The notes: a model not told the origin generated them from the letters alone. Positions 1 to 10,378 are shown, counted from the stretch's first letter. The stretch is DNA of 64,000 nt from Vibrio sp. 10N.261.45.E2 (GCF_002875705.1 NZ_MCZZ01000128.1:25079-89078); one strand, 5' to 3'. Numbers and translations are program-made.

Positions 1-424
1 AGGTCAGCAAGGTCAGCAAGATGATTCTTCGCAAGGCTCGCAGGATCAACAGCAAAACTCTGCAGACGATGAAAATTCGCAGAACCAAGCTGATAACCAA
101 TCTCAAAACCCAAACCAAGAGCAAGCCAAAGACCAACCGGGTGCGAAAACAGGTGAAGACGGAAGCGAACAAGCTGCTCAATCTAAGCAGTCGAGTAAAG
201 CCGAGCAGTCAGAGGGTCAAGAGCAAGGTGAATCACAGCCTCAAAGTGAGAGCGCACAACAAGCTATTGCCCAAACCTCAGAGCAACCGCTATCAAATGA
301 CCCGGACATGCGAAAACTTGAGCAAGTCGAAAGCGCTCGTGACCCGAGCCAGCTGCTCAAAGCTCAAATGATTTTACAAGCACGACAAAAAAGTGCTCCT
401 CACAACCAAAACAAAAAGTGGTAA
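1..424 (+). CDS. VWA/TPR (BatB/BatC-like) protein, C-terminal fragment
   Basis: Open from the left edge in the frame whose codons start at base 2; stops with TAA at 422-424. The roughly 140 visible residues are a low-complexity, Gln/Ser/Glu/Asp-rich tail followed by a more conserved end (MRKLEQVESARDPSQLLKAQ). In Vibrio aerotolerance (Bat) operons the gene before batD is a membrane VWA domain plus TPR protein with exactly this kind of disordered Q-rich tail, so I infer that identity from tail composition and from batD starting 2 bases later. The VWA and TPR domains themselves are outside the window. The Arg/Lys-rich frame that also reads through here is a shadow. Confidence 0.7.
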   Translation, partial: GQQGQQDDSSQGSQDQQQNSADDENSQNQADNQSQNPNQEQAKDQPGAKTGEDGSEQAAQSKQSSKAEQSEGQEQGESQPQSESAQQAIAQTSEQPLSNDPDMRKLEQVESARDPSQLLKAQMILQARQKSAPHNQNKKW

Positions 425-426
425 CC

Positions 427-2106
427 ATGCAATTTCTTAACAAGCCATTTTTATCCATAGTCCTAACGTTGCTGTTGGGCGCTTTCTCGTCATTTTCTGC
501 ATTAGCGGCAACCGCTGTGGCGAGCGTTTCACACAATAGTGTCACCAAAGATGAAGTATTCCTGCTTAGAGTCACAACCAATGAAAAGGTCTCTTCAGAT
601 GCTCTAGATCTTACGGCTCTTCAAAAGGATTTCTATGTCGGCACTCCTAGCTTTGGGTCGTCGATGCGAATCATCAATGGTAGTCGTTCGGTATCAAGTG
701 AGTGGAATATCAGCCTAGCTCCACTGCGTTTGGGCCAGATACAGATCCCTAGCTTTGATATTGAAGGGGCAAAAACCAAGCCAATCACCATCAATGTTGC
801 CGTAAATAAAGCAGCACCAACTCAACATGATATGGCCGAGTTCAAGCTCAATCTAAGTAAGAGCTCGCTCTACCCACAAGAAGTCGCTGAGCTTGATGTA
901 AAACTGATAATTAAAGCTGACCCAAGAAGACTGCAAGATCCGAAAATAGAGCCACCGAGCTCGCCGGGCTTAGATGTGAAACCTATTGGTGAATCGAAGC
1001 AATTTCAAGACGTTCTCAACGGGCAAGAAGTGACGGTCGTTCAACAGTCGTTCCATATCTCTTCACAAAAAGCTGGGGAATTTAAGTTGATTGGCCCGAA
1101 GCTAACAGGGGCGGTGGTTTACTCCACCAACAACTCAAGCACAACGCGTCTTTTCCAGCTCGATACACCAGTTGAAACCTTAGATGTAACGGTGAAGGAC
1201 GTACCAAAAGACTACCAAGGTGAGTGGTTACCAACCTCGAGCTTCAAGCTGATTCAGCAATGGTCAGACAGCCAAGGCAAGGAACTAACCAATAACAATA
1301 GTTTAGATGGCGACAAGCAGAACATTGAAATGGAAGCGGGTGATTCTTTAACTCGAACCATCACAATGACGGCTAGCAACTTAACACAACACCAGTTGCC
1401 AAAACTAGACATCACCTACCCTAAATCGGTACGTGTTTATGAAGAGAAACCGCAGTTTGGCACAACTCAGTCAGGAGACGCTGTCGTGGTTTACAAGCAA
1501 GTATTGATTCCGAAAGAGGCTGGAAATATCTCGCTTCCTGACGTGTCTCAAACTTGGTTCAACACCGATTCGCAATCAGAACAAACCAGTAAAGCGCTGG
1601 GGCTAGAATTAGCGGTGAAGGCAAGTGACCGCGCGACGTCTAGCACACCACCAGTTACAGCACCACCAGCCCAACAAGTAAGCCCGACGGTTGTGACTGT
1701 TGATAGCCCAGGATTCTGGCCTTATCTCACTGCGCTGTTTGCCGCCTTGTGGTTGATTAACTCTGTGATGGCTTTCTACTTCTGGTCACGCCGTAGTACA
1801 GCGGTCACACCAAAGCACCAAGATGAACGTCAATCCGATACAGCAGAAGCTCTGATTAACGCGCTGAAAACGAAAGATGGCGTGATGACCAGAAGCTTGT
1901 TTGAACAATGGAAAGCTGAAAACCCAGATTTGAGTTGTGAGACGTTAAAAGTCGTTGAAGCCGAGCTAAACAAGCTCAATCTGACTCTCTATGGTGAAGC
2001 CAATTCAGCAAGCCAAGTATGGGATCCTGCTGAGGCAATCAAAGACGTTAAGAAGCCAAAACGAGTCTCTAGCAAAACGCGTAAAAGCACACTAGAAACA
2101 CTTTAA
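427..2106 (+). CDS. batD: BatD family protein (aerotolerance operon)
   Basis: About 559 aa. An N-terminal signal peptide (residues 1-28, ending SALAA) precedes a large periplasmic beta-sandwich region of BatD type, then one TM helix near residues 435-455 (FWPYLTALFAALWLINSVMA) and a roughly 100-residue cytoplasmic tail. Matches BatD (oxygen tolerance family), whose partners are MoxR ATPase and VWA proteins; exact biochemistry is unknown. I chose ATG 427 rather than GTG 418: it starts right after the previous stop (TAA 422-424) and gives a clean signal peptide, while the GTG would overlap the upstream gene. Probably last gene of the operon, because a terminator follows at 2140. Confidence 0.85.
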   Translation: MQFLNKPFLSIVLTLLLGAFSSFSALAATAVASVSHNSVTKDEVFLLRVTTNEKVSSDALDLTALQKDFYVGTPSFGSSMRIINGSRSVSSEWNISLAPLRLGQIQIPSFDIEGAKTKPITINVAVNKAAPTQHDMAEFKLNLSKSSLYPQEVAELDVKLIIKADPRRLQDPKIEPPSSPGLDVKPIGESKQFQDVLNGQEVTVVQQSFHISSQKAGEFKLIGPKLTGAVVYSTNNSSTTRLFQLDTPVETLDVTVKDVPKDYQGEWLPTSSFKLIQQWSDSQGKELTNNNSLDGDKQNIEMEAGDSLTRTITMTASNLTQHQLPKLDITYPKSVRVYEEKPQFGTTQSGDAVVVYKQVLIPKEAGNISLPDVSQTWFNTDSQSEQTSKALGLELAVKASDRATSSTPPVTAPPAQQVSPTVVTVDSPGFWPYLTALFAALWLINSVMAFYFWSRRSTAVTPKHQDERQSDTAEALINALKTKDGVMTRSLFEQWKAENPDLSCETLKVVEAELNKLNLTLYGEANSASQVWDPAEAIKDVKKPKRVSSKTRKSTLETL

Positions 2107-2139
2107 TTAACCAGAAAATATAACTGGCAGAAAAATGAA

Positions 2140-2183
2140 GCCGTGATGACCACCTTGTGAACATCACGGCTTTATTCGTTTTT
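2140..2183 (+). terminator. Rho-independent terminator after batD
   Basis: Perfect 9-bp inverted repeat GCCGTGATG (2140-2148) / CATCACGGC (2162-2170) followed by a T-rich run. Lies between the convergent batD and diguanylate cyclase genes. Confidence 0.75.
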
Positions 2184-2208
2184 ACGATAGGAAGAAATAG
2201 GTACCAGA

Positions 2209-4353
2209 CTAAGAAATTGAAACTGCGACCTTTTTTCGCTTTAAGGCAGAAACAATTCTATTTCTTCCAGAATCTTTCGCTTGATACAAAGCTTTGTCGG
2301 CCTTGCCATACAGTAAGTCGAAATCAAACTGGTGCTGATCAGAGGTTATCGATGCATACCCTACCGACGCGGTTAAATACTGACTGGTGCTGCTTTCACA
2401 ATGGAGGATTTTCGCCTCTTCAATACATTTTCTAATCGACTCTGCACGCTGCTTAGTCTCAGAATGATTGGTGCCGATCATCAACAACATAAACTCCTCT
2501 CCGCCAATACGACAGAAGGTCTCTTGTTCATTGTATACATGGTTATTCAGTATCTTACCTATTGTGCGCAAAGCAGCGTCACCTTCGGTATGACCATAAA
2601 CACTGTTGTACAAACCAAAGTGGTCAAGATCGACAAGAATCAACCCAAATGTGACTTCACTTTTCGAGGCAAACGCGCCTTGATCGTCACAATTTAAACC
2701 CTCTAAAACCTGAGACAACATTCGGCGGTTTCCAAGGCGTGTCAGCGGGTCGAGCTTAGAGATAATGTCCAACTGTTCATTCGCTCGTTCAAGCTCTTGA
2801 GTGCGCTTGCTTACCTCTTGCTCAAGCGTTTCATTGAGTTTTTTAAGCTCCTCTTGCGCCATGGTTCTTTGTAAAACCTCAGCAAGGCTAGAGGCAAAGA
2901 TACGAATCACTTCACGCAATTGAGAGGTTAAAGGGCTGCGTGTTAACAAGTTATCTGCAGCAATAAACGCGATCGGCTCACCCGTGTTGGTGGTGAGCAT
3001 AGTCATTGCCGTCCAACCCACCCCAACGATATTGAAGTCGTGATAGATAGGTACGGATTCTTCAAATGCAACTTGATTAGGGCAAGCTCGAGCCGCTGCG
3101 ACGATGTCACGTTCCACCAGCTCAGATCGATAATAGGACTCATCGACAATATCGCCTTTAATGTCAGTACCCCAAGTGCCTTGCATGTAGCTGCATTGAT
3201 TATCTGTCAGGAAAACCGCTAATCGGTCTATGCCTAAATGCTGAATAGCAAAACTGACCGCAGACTTACACACCGCACTCACGCTATCACAACGAGAAAG
3301 CTCAACCATACTCGAGTGCAGCATGCGTATATTCTGCTCTTGGCGTTTACGAATGTAGATCTGAGAAAGCAGAGAACCAAAGGACTCAAGCATCTGCTTT
3401 TGATAATTAGTAATTGGCGAGCGATGAATGTAGTTATCCATAGCAATCCAGCCGACAGGTTTATCCCCTTCACGCAAGATCAGCATCCCATTCCACCCCT
3501 GCCCGACCACTTTGCCTTCGGTGTAGAGTGGCGCTTGTTCAATAATGACTAAGTTGGTGTGGTTATCAGATAACGCCTCTATGTATTCGGCTTCAAGCTG
3601 GTGTAAATCATATTGAGTATGGTGTTCGCTGTTGGTTTTACCCGTTTCATCAGTGCCGTAAGTACCGCTGAAGCAGCGCTTTTTCATATCAAGTAGCATG
3701 AAGATCGCACGATCAAAGCCTAAGCGGTCGCGCACAGCTTCTATTGATGCTTTATAGAGAGCATCTAAAGATTCAGGGTTCGAGAGCTCTAACGCGATCT
3801 GATGAACCAGCTTCATATTCTCTACGAACAATTCGCGAAGCTTTATCTCATCAAGGTATTGAGCTTCGCGTGTGTCTCTATGCTTGATCTCAAGTGCCGC
3901 GTTTTTTTCTGCACGGATACACTGCCATCGCGCTGCTGCAAGTTGAAGAACATCAAGATCTTGGTCGAAGGTTTGATTGATCTTTTCGGCATCGCAATTT
4001 TGAACAATTAAATAAGTTCTGCAGGCAGGCGCGTTGTCGAGCATCATGATGAACGACTCCCCACCGAGTACTTTACTGTGCTCCCAGTTACAGGTATTGA
4101 TTGCCATAGGCAGCACACCGTCTGCGGTGTCGAACTGTGAAACCCAAGGCCAAAATGTAGAAGGGTAATTCTCAAGAGAGGCTAACTCACCATGACAAAA
4201 CAACGGCAACGAATCGCTTTCCGGTATCGGCTCAGCAAATATCCCAATCCCTTTTGGAGCAAGCATTTTAACCAAGTAGTCAAAAAGAGACTCAGCCAAT
4301 AAACGGTGATCGCGCGTAGCAGATATTTGTTTTGCAAAGGCTTTTACAGGCAC
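2209..4353 (-). CDS. GAF-domain diguanylate cyclase (GGDEF)
   Basis: 714 aa, no signal peptide or TM segments, so cytoplasmic. The N-terminal half contains two GAF-like sensor modules (roughly residues 175-335 and 345-500), then a short coiled coil (about 505-545, KKLNETLEQEVSKRTQELE) and a C-terminal GGDEF domain with an intact GGEEF active site at residues 617-621. It should make cyclic di-GMP from two GTP. The RxxD product-inhibition site expected five residues before GGEEF is absent (NEQE stands there), so feedback inhibition is unlikely. The signal sensed by the GAF domains cannot be told from sequence. Monocistronic, convergent with batD. Confidence 0.88.
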   Translation of the reverse strand: MPVKAFAKQISATRDHRLLAESLFDYLVKMLAPKGIGIFAEPIPESDSLPLFCHGELASLENYPSTFWPWVSQFDTADGVLPMAINTCNWEHSKVLGGESFIMMLDNAPACRTYLIVQNCDAEKINQTFDQDLDVLQLAAARWQCIRAEKNAALEIKHRDTREAQYLDEIKLRELFVENMKLVHQIALELSNPESLDALYKASIEAVRDRLGFDRAIFMLLDMKKRCFSGTYGTDETGKTNSEHHTQYDLHQLEAEYIEALSDNHTNLVIIEQAPLYTEGKVVGQGWNGMLILREGDKPVGWIAMDNYIHRSPITNYQKQMLESFGSLLSQIYIRKRQEQNIRMLHSSMVELSRCDSVSAVCKSAVSFAIQHLGIDRLAVFLTDNQCSYMQGTWGTDIKGDIVDESYYRSELVERDIVAAARACPNQVAFEESVPIYHDFNIVGVGWTAMTMLTTNTGEPIAFIAADNLLTRSPLTSQLREVIRIFASSLAEVLQRTMAQEELKKLNETLEQEVSKRTQELERANEQLDIISKLDPLTRLGNRRMLSQVLEGLNCDDQGAFASKSEVTFGLILVDLDHFGLYNSVYGHTEGDAALRTIGKILNNHVYNEQETFCRIGGEEFMLLMIGTNHSETKQRAESIRKCIEEAKILHCESSTSQYLTASVGYASITSDQHQFDFDLLYGKADKALYQAKDSGRNRIVSALKRKKVAVSIS

Positions 4354-4542
4354 AGCTTCCGTCCATTGGCAATTGAGAATACAGCAAAAGTACAGAAGCC
4401 TTGATATGCAATCAATACAACTAAAAATGAGATGTTAAGCGGGTCGCAATTTCACTTTTTACATTATCACAAGCATGAGAAGGACTACAAAAATGGGATT
4501 TCCTGCCCAAGTTTTCATCGACAGTGGGACTTTTTTAGAGAC

Positions 4543-4570
4543 ATAAAAAAGCCCCACTTAAAGTGGGGCA
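4543..4570 (-). terminator. Terminator of the pst operon
   Basis: GCCCCACTT / AAGTGGGGC hairpin (4551-4569) followed, in the minus direction, by six T residues (AAAAAA at 4545-4550 on +). It lies about 120 bases past pstB and closes the operon. The rest of the 4354-4689 gap shows no supported gene. Confidence 0.85.
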
Positions 4571-4689
4571 AAACTTCCATCGCTTATAGTTATAGTGATA
4601 ATTCTGTCGATCTATTCGATTATCTAACCTGCGTATCAGTTAGTGTGCGGGTTCAGCTAAAAAGCCAAACACGGCACTTGAATAATCAA

Positions 4690-5439
4690 TTAACCAAAGT
4701 CACCGTTTACGTAACCTTTAGTACGATCATCTTTTGGTTCGCTGAAGATAACACTCGTTTCGTTATGCTCTACAAGCTCTCCCATAAGGAAGAAAGCTGT
4801 GCGGTCTGAAATACGACGCGCTTGCTGCATTGAGTGCGTTACGATGACGATAGTGAAGTCTTTTTTCAGGTCTTCCATCAATTCTTCAATCTTGTGTGTC
4901 GCGATTGGGTCGAGTGCCGATGTTGGCTCATCCATTAGGATTACATCCGGTTCCATTGCAATCGTCCGAGCGATACATAGACGCTGTTGCTGACCACCAG
5001 ACAAACCAAATGCGTGTGCTTTAAGGCGGTCTTTTACTTCATCCCAAAGTGCCGCACTGCGCAATGAGCTTTCTACAACTTCATCAATGTGCTTCTTGTC
5101 TTTGATACCTTGAGCACGTAAGCCGTAAGCCACGTTCTCGTAGATGCTCATTGGGAATGGGTTTGGCTTTTGGAATACCATGCCTACACGAATACGTAGG
5201 TCAGCCACATCAATATTGCCGTAGATGTTTGTGCCATCCATATCCAGCTTACCTTTGATAGTAACGCCTTCAATTAGGTCATTCATGCGGTTCAAGCAAC
5301 GTAGTAGCGTTGACTTACCACAACCCGATGGGCCAATCAGTGCTGTTACCTGACGAGTTGGAATTGGCAGGTTGATAGATTTAAGCGCTTGGTTGTCGCC
5401 GTAAAACAGATCTAGGTTCTCAATATCAAATTTGTTCAT
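4690..5439 (-). CDS. pstB: Phosphate ABC transporter ATP-binding protein PstB
   Basis: 249 aa, usual PstB length. Walker [10 protein letters not shown] at residues 36-44, ABC signature LSGGQQQR near 145, Walker B ILMDEP followed by TSALDP near 167-175, and the switch histidine (VTHSMQQA) near 200. Energises import of inorganic phosphate through PstA/PstC. Last gene of pstSCAB; 90 bases separate it from pstA and no phoU follows before the terminator. V. cholerae also carries a chromosome II pst set, so this may be one of two Pst systems in the cell. Confidence 0.97.
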   Translation of the reverse strand: MNKFDIENLDLFYGDNQALKSINLPIPTRQVTALIGPSGCGKSTLLRCLNRMNDLIEGVTIKGKLDMDGTNIYGNIDVADLRIRVGMVFQKPNPFPMSIYENVAYGLRAQGIKDKKHIDEVVESSLRSAALWDEVKDRLKAHAFGLSGGQQQRLCIARTIAMEPDVILMDEPTSALDPIATHKIEELMEDLKKDFTIVIVTHSMQQARRISDRTAFFLMGELVEHNETSVIFSEPKDDRTKGYVNGDFG

Positions 5440-5529
5440 GTTCGTAATCTCTAAATTCTTAAATTCGTGTCTAGCTTGATGCTTTCTTTATCACGGGGGC
5501 TCTCTTTGTTATTGAGCCAGCTAATGAGC

Positions 5530-6393
5530 TTAGTAAGTTGCCGTGTTGAAGCGTCTCGCAATCAGTTTTGTAACCATGTTGATCAAGAGAACCAATACGA
5601 TTAGGACAGTCGCCGTGCCGTAGGCTTGGTTCCACTCATCGATAGTAAATAGCTCTGTTGTCAGCTTATATAGGTGAACCGTTAGTGTACGGCCAGAATC
5701 GAATACCGACTCAGGAACACGTGCCACCATACCTGCTGTTAAAAATACAGGTGCTGATTCGCCAATTACACGACCAATACTAAGAATGACCGAAGTTAAG
5801 ATACCTGGCATTGCACTTGGTAAGATCAAACGCCAGATAGTGTAGATTTTTGAAGCGCCAAGGCCGTATGAGCCTTCACGGTAAGTTTGTGGTACTGCCA
5901 TCAATGCTTCTTCTGTAGTACGAATAATTACAGGAAGAATCAAGATACTTAGCGTTAGTGCACCCGACAAAATCGAGAAGCCAAGACCAAGAATCGAAAC
6001 AAAGAAGGTCATACCGAATAGACCAAAGATAATCGATGGGATACCAGCTAGCGATTCAGTACAGAATCGAATCACTTTCACCAATCGGCTGCCTACTTTC
6101 GCATATTCAGTTAGGTATATCGCCGTCATGATACCTAGTGGCGCAGCTACCGCAATTGATGCTATTACCATGTAGATCGTGGCGATGATCATAGGGAAAA
6201 TACCACGTTCTTCACCTGTACGAGTGTAATCGTCAGTGATGAAGTTCCAATCTACGTATTGCAGACCGTTCGATAGGATGTACCAAATAATCCAGAATAA
6301 GAAACCAACGGTTACAGCTGCAGCTGCCCAGATAAAGCCTTTTAAGATGTTATCTTTGGTTTGACGTGCTTGTTTTAGTTTTACGCGATCCAT
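5530..6393 (-). CDS. pstA: Phosphate ABC transporter permease PstA
   Basis: 287 aa with about six TM helices and the binding-protein-dependent permease (EAA) loop around residues 185-205 (SYGLGASKIYTIWRLILPSA), which contacts PstB. Start ATG 6393 has a good Shine-Dalgarno (GAGGA) about 8 bases upstream. Fifteen bases separate it from the pstC stop, so the two are translated from one message. Forms the phosphate channel with PstC in the inner membrane. Confidence 0.96.
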   Translation of the reverse strand: MDRVKLKQARQTKDNILKGFIWAAAAVTVGFLFWIIWYILSNGLQYVDWNFITDDYTRTGEERGIFPMIIATIYMVIASIAVAAPLGIMTAIYLTEYAKVGSRLVKVIRFCTESLAGIPSIIFGLFGMTFFVSILGLGFSILSGALTLSILILPVIIRTTEEALMAVPQTYREGSYGLGASKIYTIWRLILPSAMPGILTSVILSIGRVIGESAPVFLTAGMVARVPESVFDSGRTLTVHLYKLTTELFTIDEWNQAYGTATVLIVLVLLINMVTKLIARRFNTATY

Positions 6394-6408
6394 ATTACTT
6401 ATCCTCGC

Positions 6409-7338
6409 CTACTTCGCTTTTTCACGGTTAAGGTAAAGTAGAGCACCATTTAACATCATGATGAACACTAGAAGTACAACACCTGTTGCGTACAGTGCAT
6501 TCGCGTGAACGCCACTTGCGTATGACATTTCAATCGCAATGTTTGCTGTCAGTGTACGAGCTGAGTCCAAAATACCTTCTGGCATTGCTGGCGCGTTACC
6601 CATAACCATGATGATTGCCATCGTTTCGCCAAGTGCGCGACCGATACCCAAAATCACACCAGTCATAATGCCTGAACGTGCAGCGGGAACGAGCAACTTA
6701 AAAATCGTGTAGATTTTCGAAGCACCCAGTGCAAGTGAACCTTCTTTGTATGTACGAGGTACAGCACGAATCGAAGTTTCAGAAACCGTGATAACGGTAG
6801 GAAGAATCATGATACCCAGAACAATGATACCTGCCAGGATAGTGTTACCCGCTGGTACTTGGAAAACGTTCTGAATCATTGGAACGATGATTACTAGACC
6901 GAAGAAGCCGTATACTACCGACGGGATACCCGCTAGAAGCTCAACTGCTGGTCGGATAATATCTGCTAGACGCTTTGGAGCAATCTCAGCAATAAAAATA
7001 GCGGTTAATACACCAACTGGCACACCAACAACTACAGCTCCAAGTGTCGAAACAATCGATGCAACAATCATAGTTGCAACACCGAATAGAGCTGGAGGTA
7101 ACCAGTCAACACCCAGAACGATGCCAGAAACACCAGCCTCTTGGAATGCAGGGATACTCTCTGCAACGATAAAGTAAGCGATAACGGCTAGTGATACGAT
7201 GCCGATTACAGCACTCGATAAGAACAAGCCGTGGAAGATTCTTTCTCTCCAGTCAATACGTTTCTTAGCACGTAGACTTGGCTTGTTGATTTGAGTCGCT
7301 TCAGTATTCATAAGCTTTTCACTATTTGCGATGGTCAT
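6409..7338 (-). CDS. pstC: Phosphate ABC transporter permease PstC
   Basis: 309 aa, about six TM helices after a roughly 35-residue charged cytoplasmic N-terminus. The EAA loop SLALGASKIYTIFKLLVPAA near residue 200 closely resembles that of PstA, as expected for paralogous permeases. Second gene of pstSCAB, 111 bases after pstS. The ribosome site of ATG 7338 is weak (GAG only). Confidence 0.96.
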   Translation of the reverse strand: MTIANSEKLMNTEATQINKPSLRAKKRIDWRERIFHGLFLSSAVIGIVSLAVIAYFIVAESIPAFQEAGVSGIVLGVDWLPPALFGVATMIVASIVSTLGAVVVGVPVGVLTAIFIAEIAPKRLADIIRPAVELLAGIPSVVYGFFGLVIIVPMIQNVFQVPAGNTILAGIIVLGIMILPTVITVSETSIRAVPRTYKEGSLALGASKIYTIFKLLVPAARSGIMTGVILGIGRALGETMAIIMVMGNAPAMPEGILDSARTLTANIAIEMSYASGVHANALYATGVVLLVFIMMLNGALLYLNREKAK

Positions 7339-7449
7339 ATATAAAATCTCAAACTTTGTGGCTCAATAAGAGCTCGAAATAGACAAAGTTGAAAGAAAAG
7401 GCTCAGCCTAAATCAGGCTGAGCAATAATTAAGATTGAGTCAGTTAAGA

Positions 7450-8274
7450 TTAGTTAACTGTGATGTAGCCTTTTTTAGCTGAGATAGCTTGAGCTTCGTC
7501 TGCAACCATCCAGTCTAGAAATTGTTGAGTTTCAGCTGATGGAGCGCCATCTTTGTAAAGAACTAGGAATGGACGAGCAACTTTGTAAGAACCGTTCTTA
7601 ACGTTGTCTACAGTCGCAGCTGCGCCGTCGATAGTTAGAGCTTGAACAGATTCGTCAACTGTACCTAGAGAGATAAAGCCGATAGCGTATGGGTTGCTTG
7701 CTACAGAAACTTTAAGTGCGCCGTTACCGTTTGCAACTTGTGCACGTTGAGAGATAGCCGATACTTTCTTATCGCCAATTGTCTTCTTAAGCTTCATGAT
7801 GTCTTCGAATGCACCACGTGTACCAGATGCAGTATCACGAGTGATTGCTACGATAGGCTTGTCTGCACCGCCAACATCTTTCCAGTTAGTGATGTCGCCT
7901 TTGTAAATTGAAGTGATTTGCTCAGCAGTTAGAGCAGATACTTCGTTGTTCGGGTTAACAACAACTGCGATACCGTCACGAGCGATTACTAGCTCTTTCA
8001 GGTCAGCTGTTTTTTCTTCTTCTTTTAGGTCACGAGAAGAAATACCAAGGTCAGCACTTCCATTTTTTGCTGCTTTGATGCCTGCAGAAGAACCTGGTGC
8101 TTGAATTTCGATGAACACTGGTTCGCCTTTATTCATGTAGGTTTCTGCAAAAACTTCAACCAGTGGAGAAGCACTGTTAGAGCCAACTACAGAGATAGTT
8201 TCTTTAGCTGAAGCTGTATTCACTGTTAGAGCGCCTAGTAGTGCGATTGCACCGATAACTGTCTTTTTCATCAC
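7450..8274 (-). CDS. pstS: Periplasmic phosphate-binding protein PstS
   Basis: 274 aa with a Sec signal peptide (MMKKTVIGAIALLGALTVNTASA). The mature protein starts with the PstS phosphate-loop pattern VVGSNSASPLVE and carries the second ligand segment TRDTASGTRGAFED near residues 130-150. Captures phosphate in the periplasm and hands it to PstCA. First gene of the operon, preceded by a Pho-box-like promoter (8330-8385). The start could be either of two adjacent ATGs (8274 or 8271). Confidence 0.95.
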   Translation of the reverse strand: MMKKTVIGAIALLGALTVNTASAKETISVVGSNSASPLVEVFAETYMNKGEPVFIEIQAPGSSAGIKAAKNGSADLGISSRDLKEEEKTADLKELVIARDGIAVVVNPNNEVSALTAEQITSIYKGDITNWKDVGGADKPIVAITRDTASGTRGAFEDIMKLKKTIGDKKVSAISQRAQVANGNGALKVSVASNPYAIGFISLGTVDESVQALTIDGAAATVDNVKNGSYKVARPFLVLYKDGAPSAETQQFLDWMVADEAQAISAKKGYITVN

Positions 8275-8329
8275 AAATTTCCTTTAGTGGCGTTATTGCC
8301 GTAATGTTGTGTTTGCTTGAACGGTGCCC

Positions 8330-8385
8330 ACTTTAGAATCCAAATGTGACAGTTGTGTTTCACTAAATTGAAGCCTATATGACAA
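8330..8385 (-). promoter_or_regulatory. Candidate Pho box and -10 of the pst operon
   Basis: Read on the minus strand there are two good PhoB half-sites, TTGTCAT (8385-8379) and CTGTCAC (8352-8346), exactly 33 bases (three 11-bp helical units) apart, with poorer half-sites in the intermediate units. Ten bases after the CTGTCAC element is TAAAGT (8335-8330), correctly spaced for the -10 of a PhoB-activated promoter in which the Pho box replaces -35. The consensus is established knowledge; assignment here is inferred from sequence and gene context. Confidence 0.6.
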
Positions 8386-8686
8386 CTGCAATTTATTTTC
8401 TTGTTTTCTCTCTAATAGCTCCCCTTAAAGTAATACATTGCCTTGTTCTATAAGCACTGAGTATTTATTCCAATCAAATTAAAACAACCCGCTCAATTAA
8501 CCACCACTACTGTTCTTTACCTAGAACATGGCCAGCCTTCCCCTTGTTAGCCATACCTTTATAAAGGTTAAAAGGCTTAATTGAACGATAAATAATCAAT
8601 ATTTATCAAATACCTATCGCATATATCTAAATCGAATCTATTACTGATTGAATTGTCAGTTTCATTAGTTAGAATCGCCAACTAAT

Positions 8687-8705
8687 TCTAATAATAATTC
8701 TCATC
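8687..8705 (+). promoter_or_regulatory. Candidate Fur box before the chemoreceptor gene
   Basis: A 19-mer, TCTAATAATAATTCTCATC, matches the classical Fur box at 13 of 19 positions by my count and lies about 16 bases before the Shine-Dalgarno of the chemoreceptor gene. The region is generally AT-rich, so chance similarity is possible. Confidence 0.3.
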
Positions 8706-8734
8706 TATTTATTTTAATCAAAGAGGGACATTAC

Positions 8735-10378
8735 ATGCGCCAACTTCTCAGTGGCTTATCTATAAAAATACAAATACTAATACCTGTACTCTTTTCCGTT
8801 GTCTTACTTTTAGCAGGTGTGATTATTGGTGGTGAAAAACTAGAAAGTGCATTCAAAGATGTATCAGTAGCGACCGATCAATTAATCTTACATAAAGAAG
8901 AACTCAGCGAAATCGTCGACAACAGCTATGGCATGCGTATCAAAGCGATCTACAGCCTATTCAATGCTGATGATGTAAAAACACTGGTTGAAACGCTAAA
9001 TGAAAAGCGTGACCAGAACACTCGTCTACTGAATTCACTAAACACAGTGCCGGGCATGCAAGATGAAGTGACCGCGATGAACAAGGCGATGAATAACTAT
9101 GTCGACTTTTCCCGCACCACCATGCTTCCTCTATTGAGAGCGAAACATGGCGATGCATCATTCTCTTCGGATTTTGAAAACCGTTACCAGATCGCAATCG
9201 ACCAATACCGTCACGCGGGTAATGAAATGGTACAGGCGATCAATACGCTTTCTAAAAAGCTCAACCTGCTTGCCACCCAAGAAGTCGACATCAATGGCCA
9301 ACAACATACCAGCACACTGGATACGGCGACCATTGCCCTGCTAGTGATTCTTTCAATCGCACTGTTCATCAGCTGGACGCTAGCCGGCATCATTGTTAAG
9401 CCAATCAGCAATATTCAAGAGACCATGCGTGAAGTAGCAAAAGGCAACCTGCTCGTTAAAGCTGAAGAGTATGGCAACAATGAGATCTCTCGCTTAGCAA
9501 AAGACGTCAACCAGTCGGTAGACCAACTGCGTGACACGGTAAGTTCACTGTCTCGAATCAGTATTGAAGTCGCTTCTGCTTCCACAGAGCTAGCAGCTGT
9601 AATGACACAATCAAGCGTGAATTCAGATCAAGAGAAGCAAGAAGTTGAACAAGTCGCTTCAGCAGTGAATCAACTGGAGAGCACAGCTTCTCATGTCAAC
9701 GAGAATGCAGTTCAAGCTGATTCGGCCTCTAAGCAAGCTGACGAGATGGCGACACACAGCATGAGCTTGTTTAATGAAAGCAACAAAGCCAATGAACAGA
9801 TGGCAATTCAATTGAGTGAAGCTGCCAATGTTGTAGGAACGCTAAAAGAGCACTCTGAGCAGATTGGTAAAGTGATTGAAGTAATTCAAAGCATCTCTGA
9901 ACAGACCAACCTTCTTGCGCTTAACGCAGCAATCGAAGCCGCTCGTGCAGGCGAAAGTGGTCGCGGTTTCGCGGTTGTAGCCGATGAAGTACGAATGCTA
10001 GCGGCACGTACTCAAGACTCAACCAAAGAGATCCAAACCATCATTGAAGGTTTGCAGGTTCAATCTGGCAATGCCAACGAAAGCATGAGCAGTTCACTAG
10101 CAATGCTAGAGCACAACCAAACACTAGCTGGTGAAGTAAGCGAAGCACTTTCAGGCATTGCTAACTCGGTAACGGACATGACTGAAATAAACACTCAAGT
10201 AGCATCGGCAGCAGAAGAGCAAAGCCAAGTGACGTCAGACATCAACCGTAATATCTCAAACATCTACAGCCTAGTAAGCCAAAACGTTACCGGCATTACC
10301 CAAGCCGCAGCAGCAAGCCATGAGTTATCTAACTTAGCCGAGCAACAGAAACAACAATTGGGCTACTTTAAGGTATAG
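8735..10378 (+). CDS. Methyl-accepting chemotaxis protein
   Basis: 547 aa. TM1 is near residues 12-30 and TM2 near 195-220, enclosing a roughly 165-residue periplasmic four-helix-bundle ligand domain. A HAMP domain (about 220-272) and the long cytoplasmic signalling helix follow. The hairpin tip has the invariant [19 protein letters not shown] and [15 protein letters not shown] motifs (about residues 388-425) that bind CheA/CheW. There is no CheR/CheB pentapeptide at the C-terminus (ends GYFKV). Start ATG 8735 has AGAGGG 8 bases upstream. Ligand unknown. A terminator follows directly, so it is monocistronic. Confidence 0.94.
   Translation: MRQLLSGLSIKIQILIPVLFSVVLLLAGVIIGGEKLESAFKDVSVATDQLILHKEELSEIVDNSYGMRIKAIYSLFNADDVKTLVETLNEKRDQNTRLLNSLNTVPGMQDEVTAMNKAMNNYVDFSRTTMLPLLRAKHGDASFSSDFENRYQIAIDQYRHAGNEMVQAINTLSKKLNLLATQEVDINGQQHTSTLDTATIALLVILSIALFISWTLAGIIVKPISNIQETMREVAKGNLLVKAEEYGNNEISRLAKDVNQSVDQLRDTVSSLSRISIEVASASTELAAVMTQSSVNSDQEKQEVEQVASAVNQLESTASHVNENAVQADSASKQADEMATHSMSLFNESNKANEQMAIQLSEAANVVGTLKEHSEQIGKVIEVIQSISEQTNLLALNAAIEAARAGESGRGFAVVADEVRMLAARTQDSTKEIQTIIEGLQVQSGNANESMSSSLAMLEHNQTLAGEVSEALSGIANSVTDMTEINTQVASAAEEQSQVTSDINRNISNIYSLVSQNVTGITQAAAASHELSNLAEQQKQQLGYFKV

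Noticed and set aside
21..371. Arg/Lys-rich 116-aa frame at the left edge
   Set aside because: Shadow of the Q-rich tail of the VWA/TPR gene, whose frame stays open to the stop at 422-424 and joins directly to batD.
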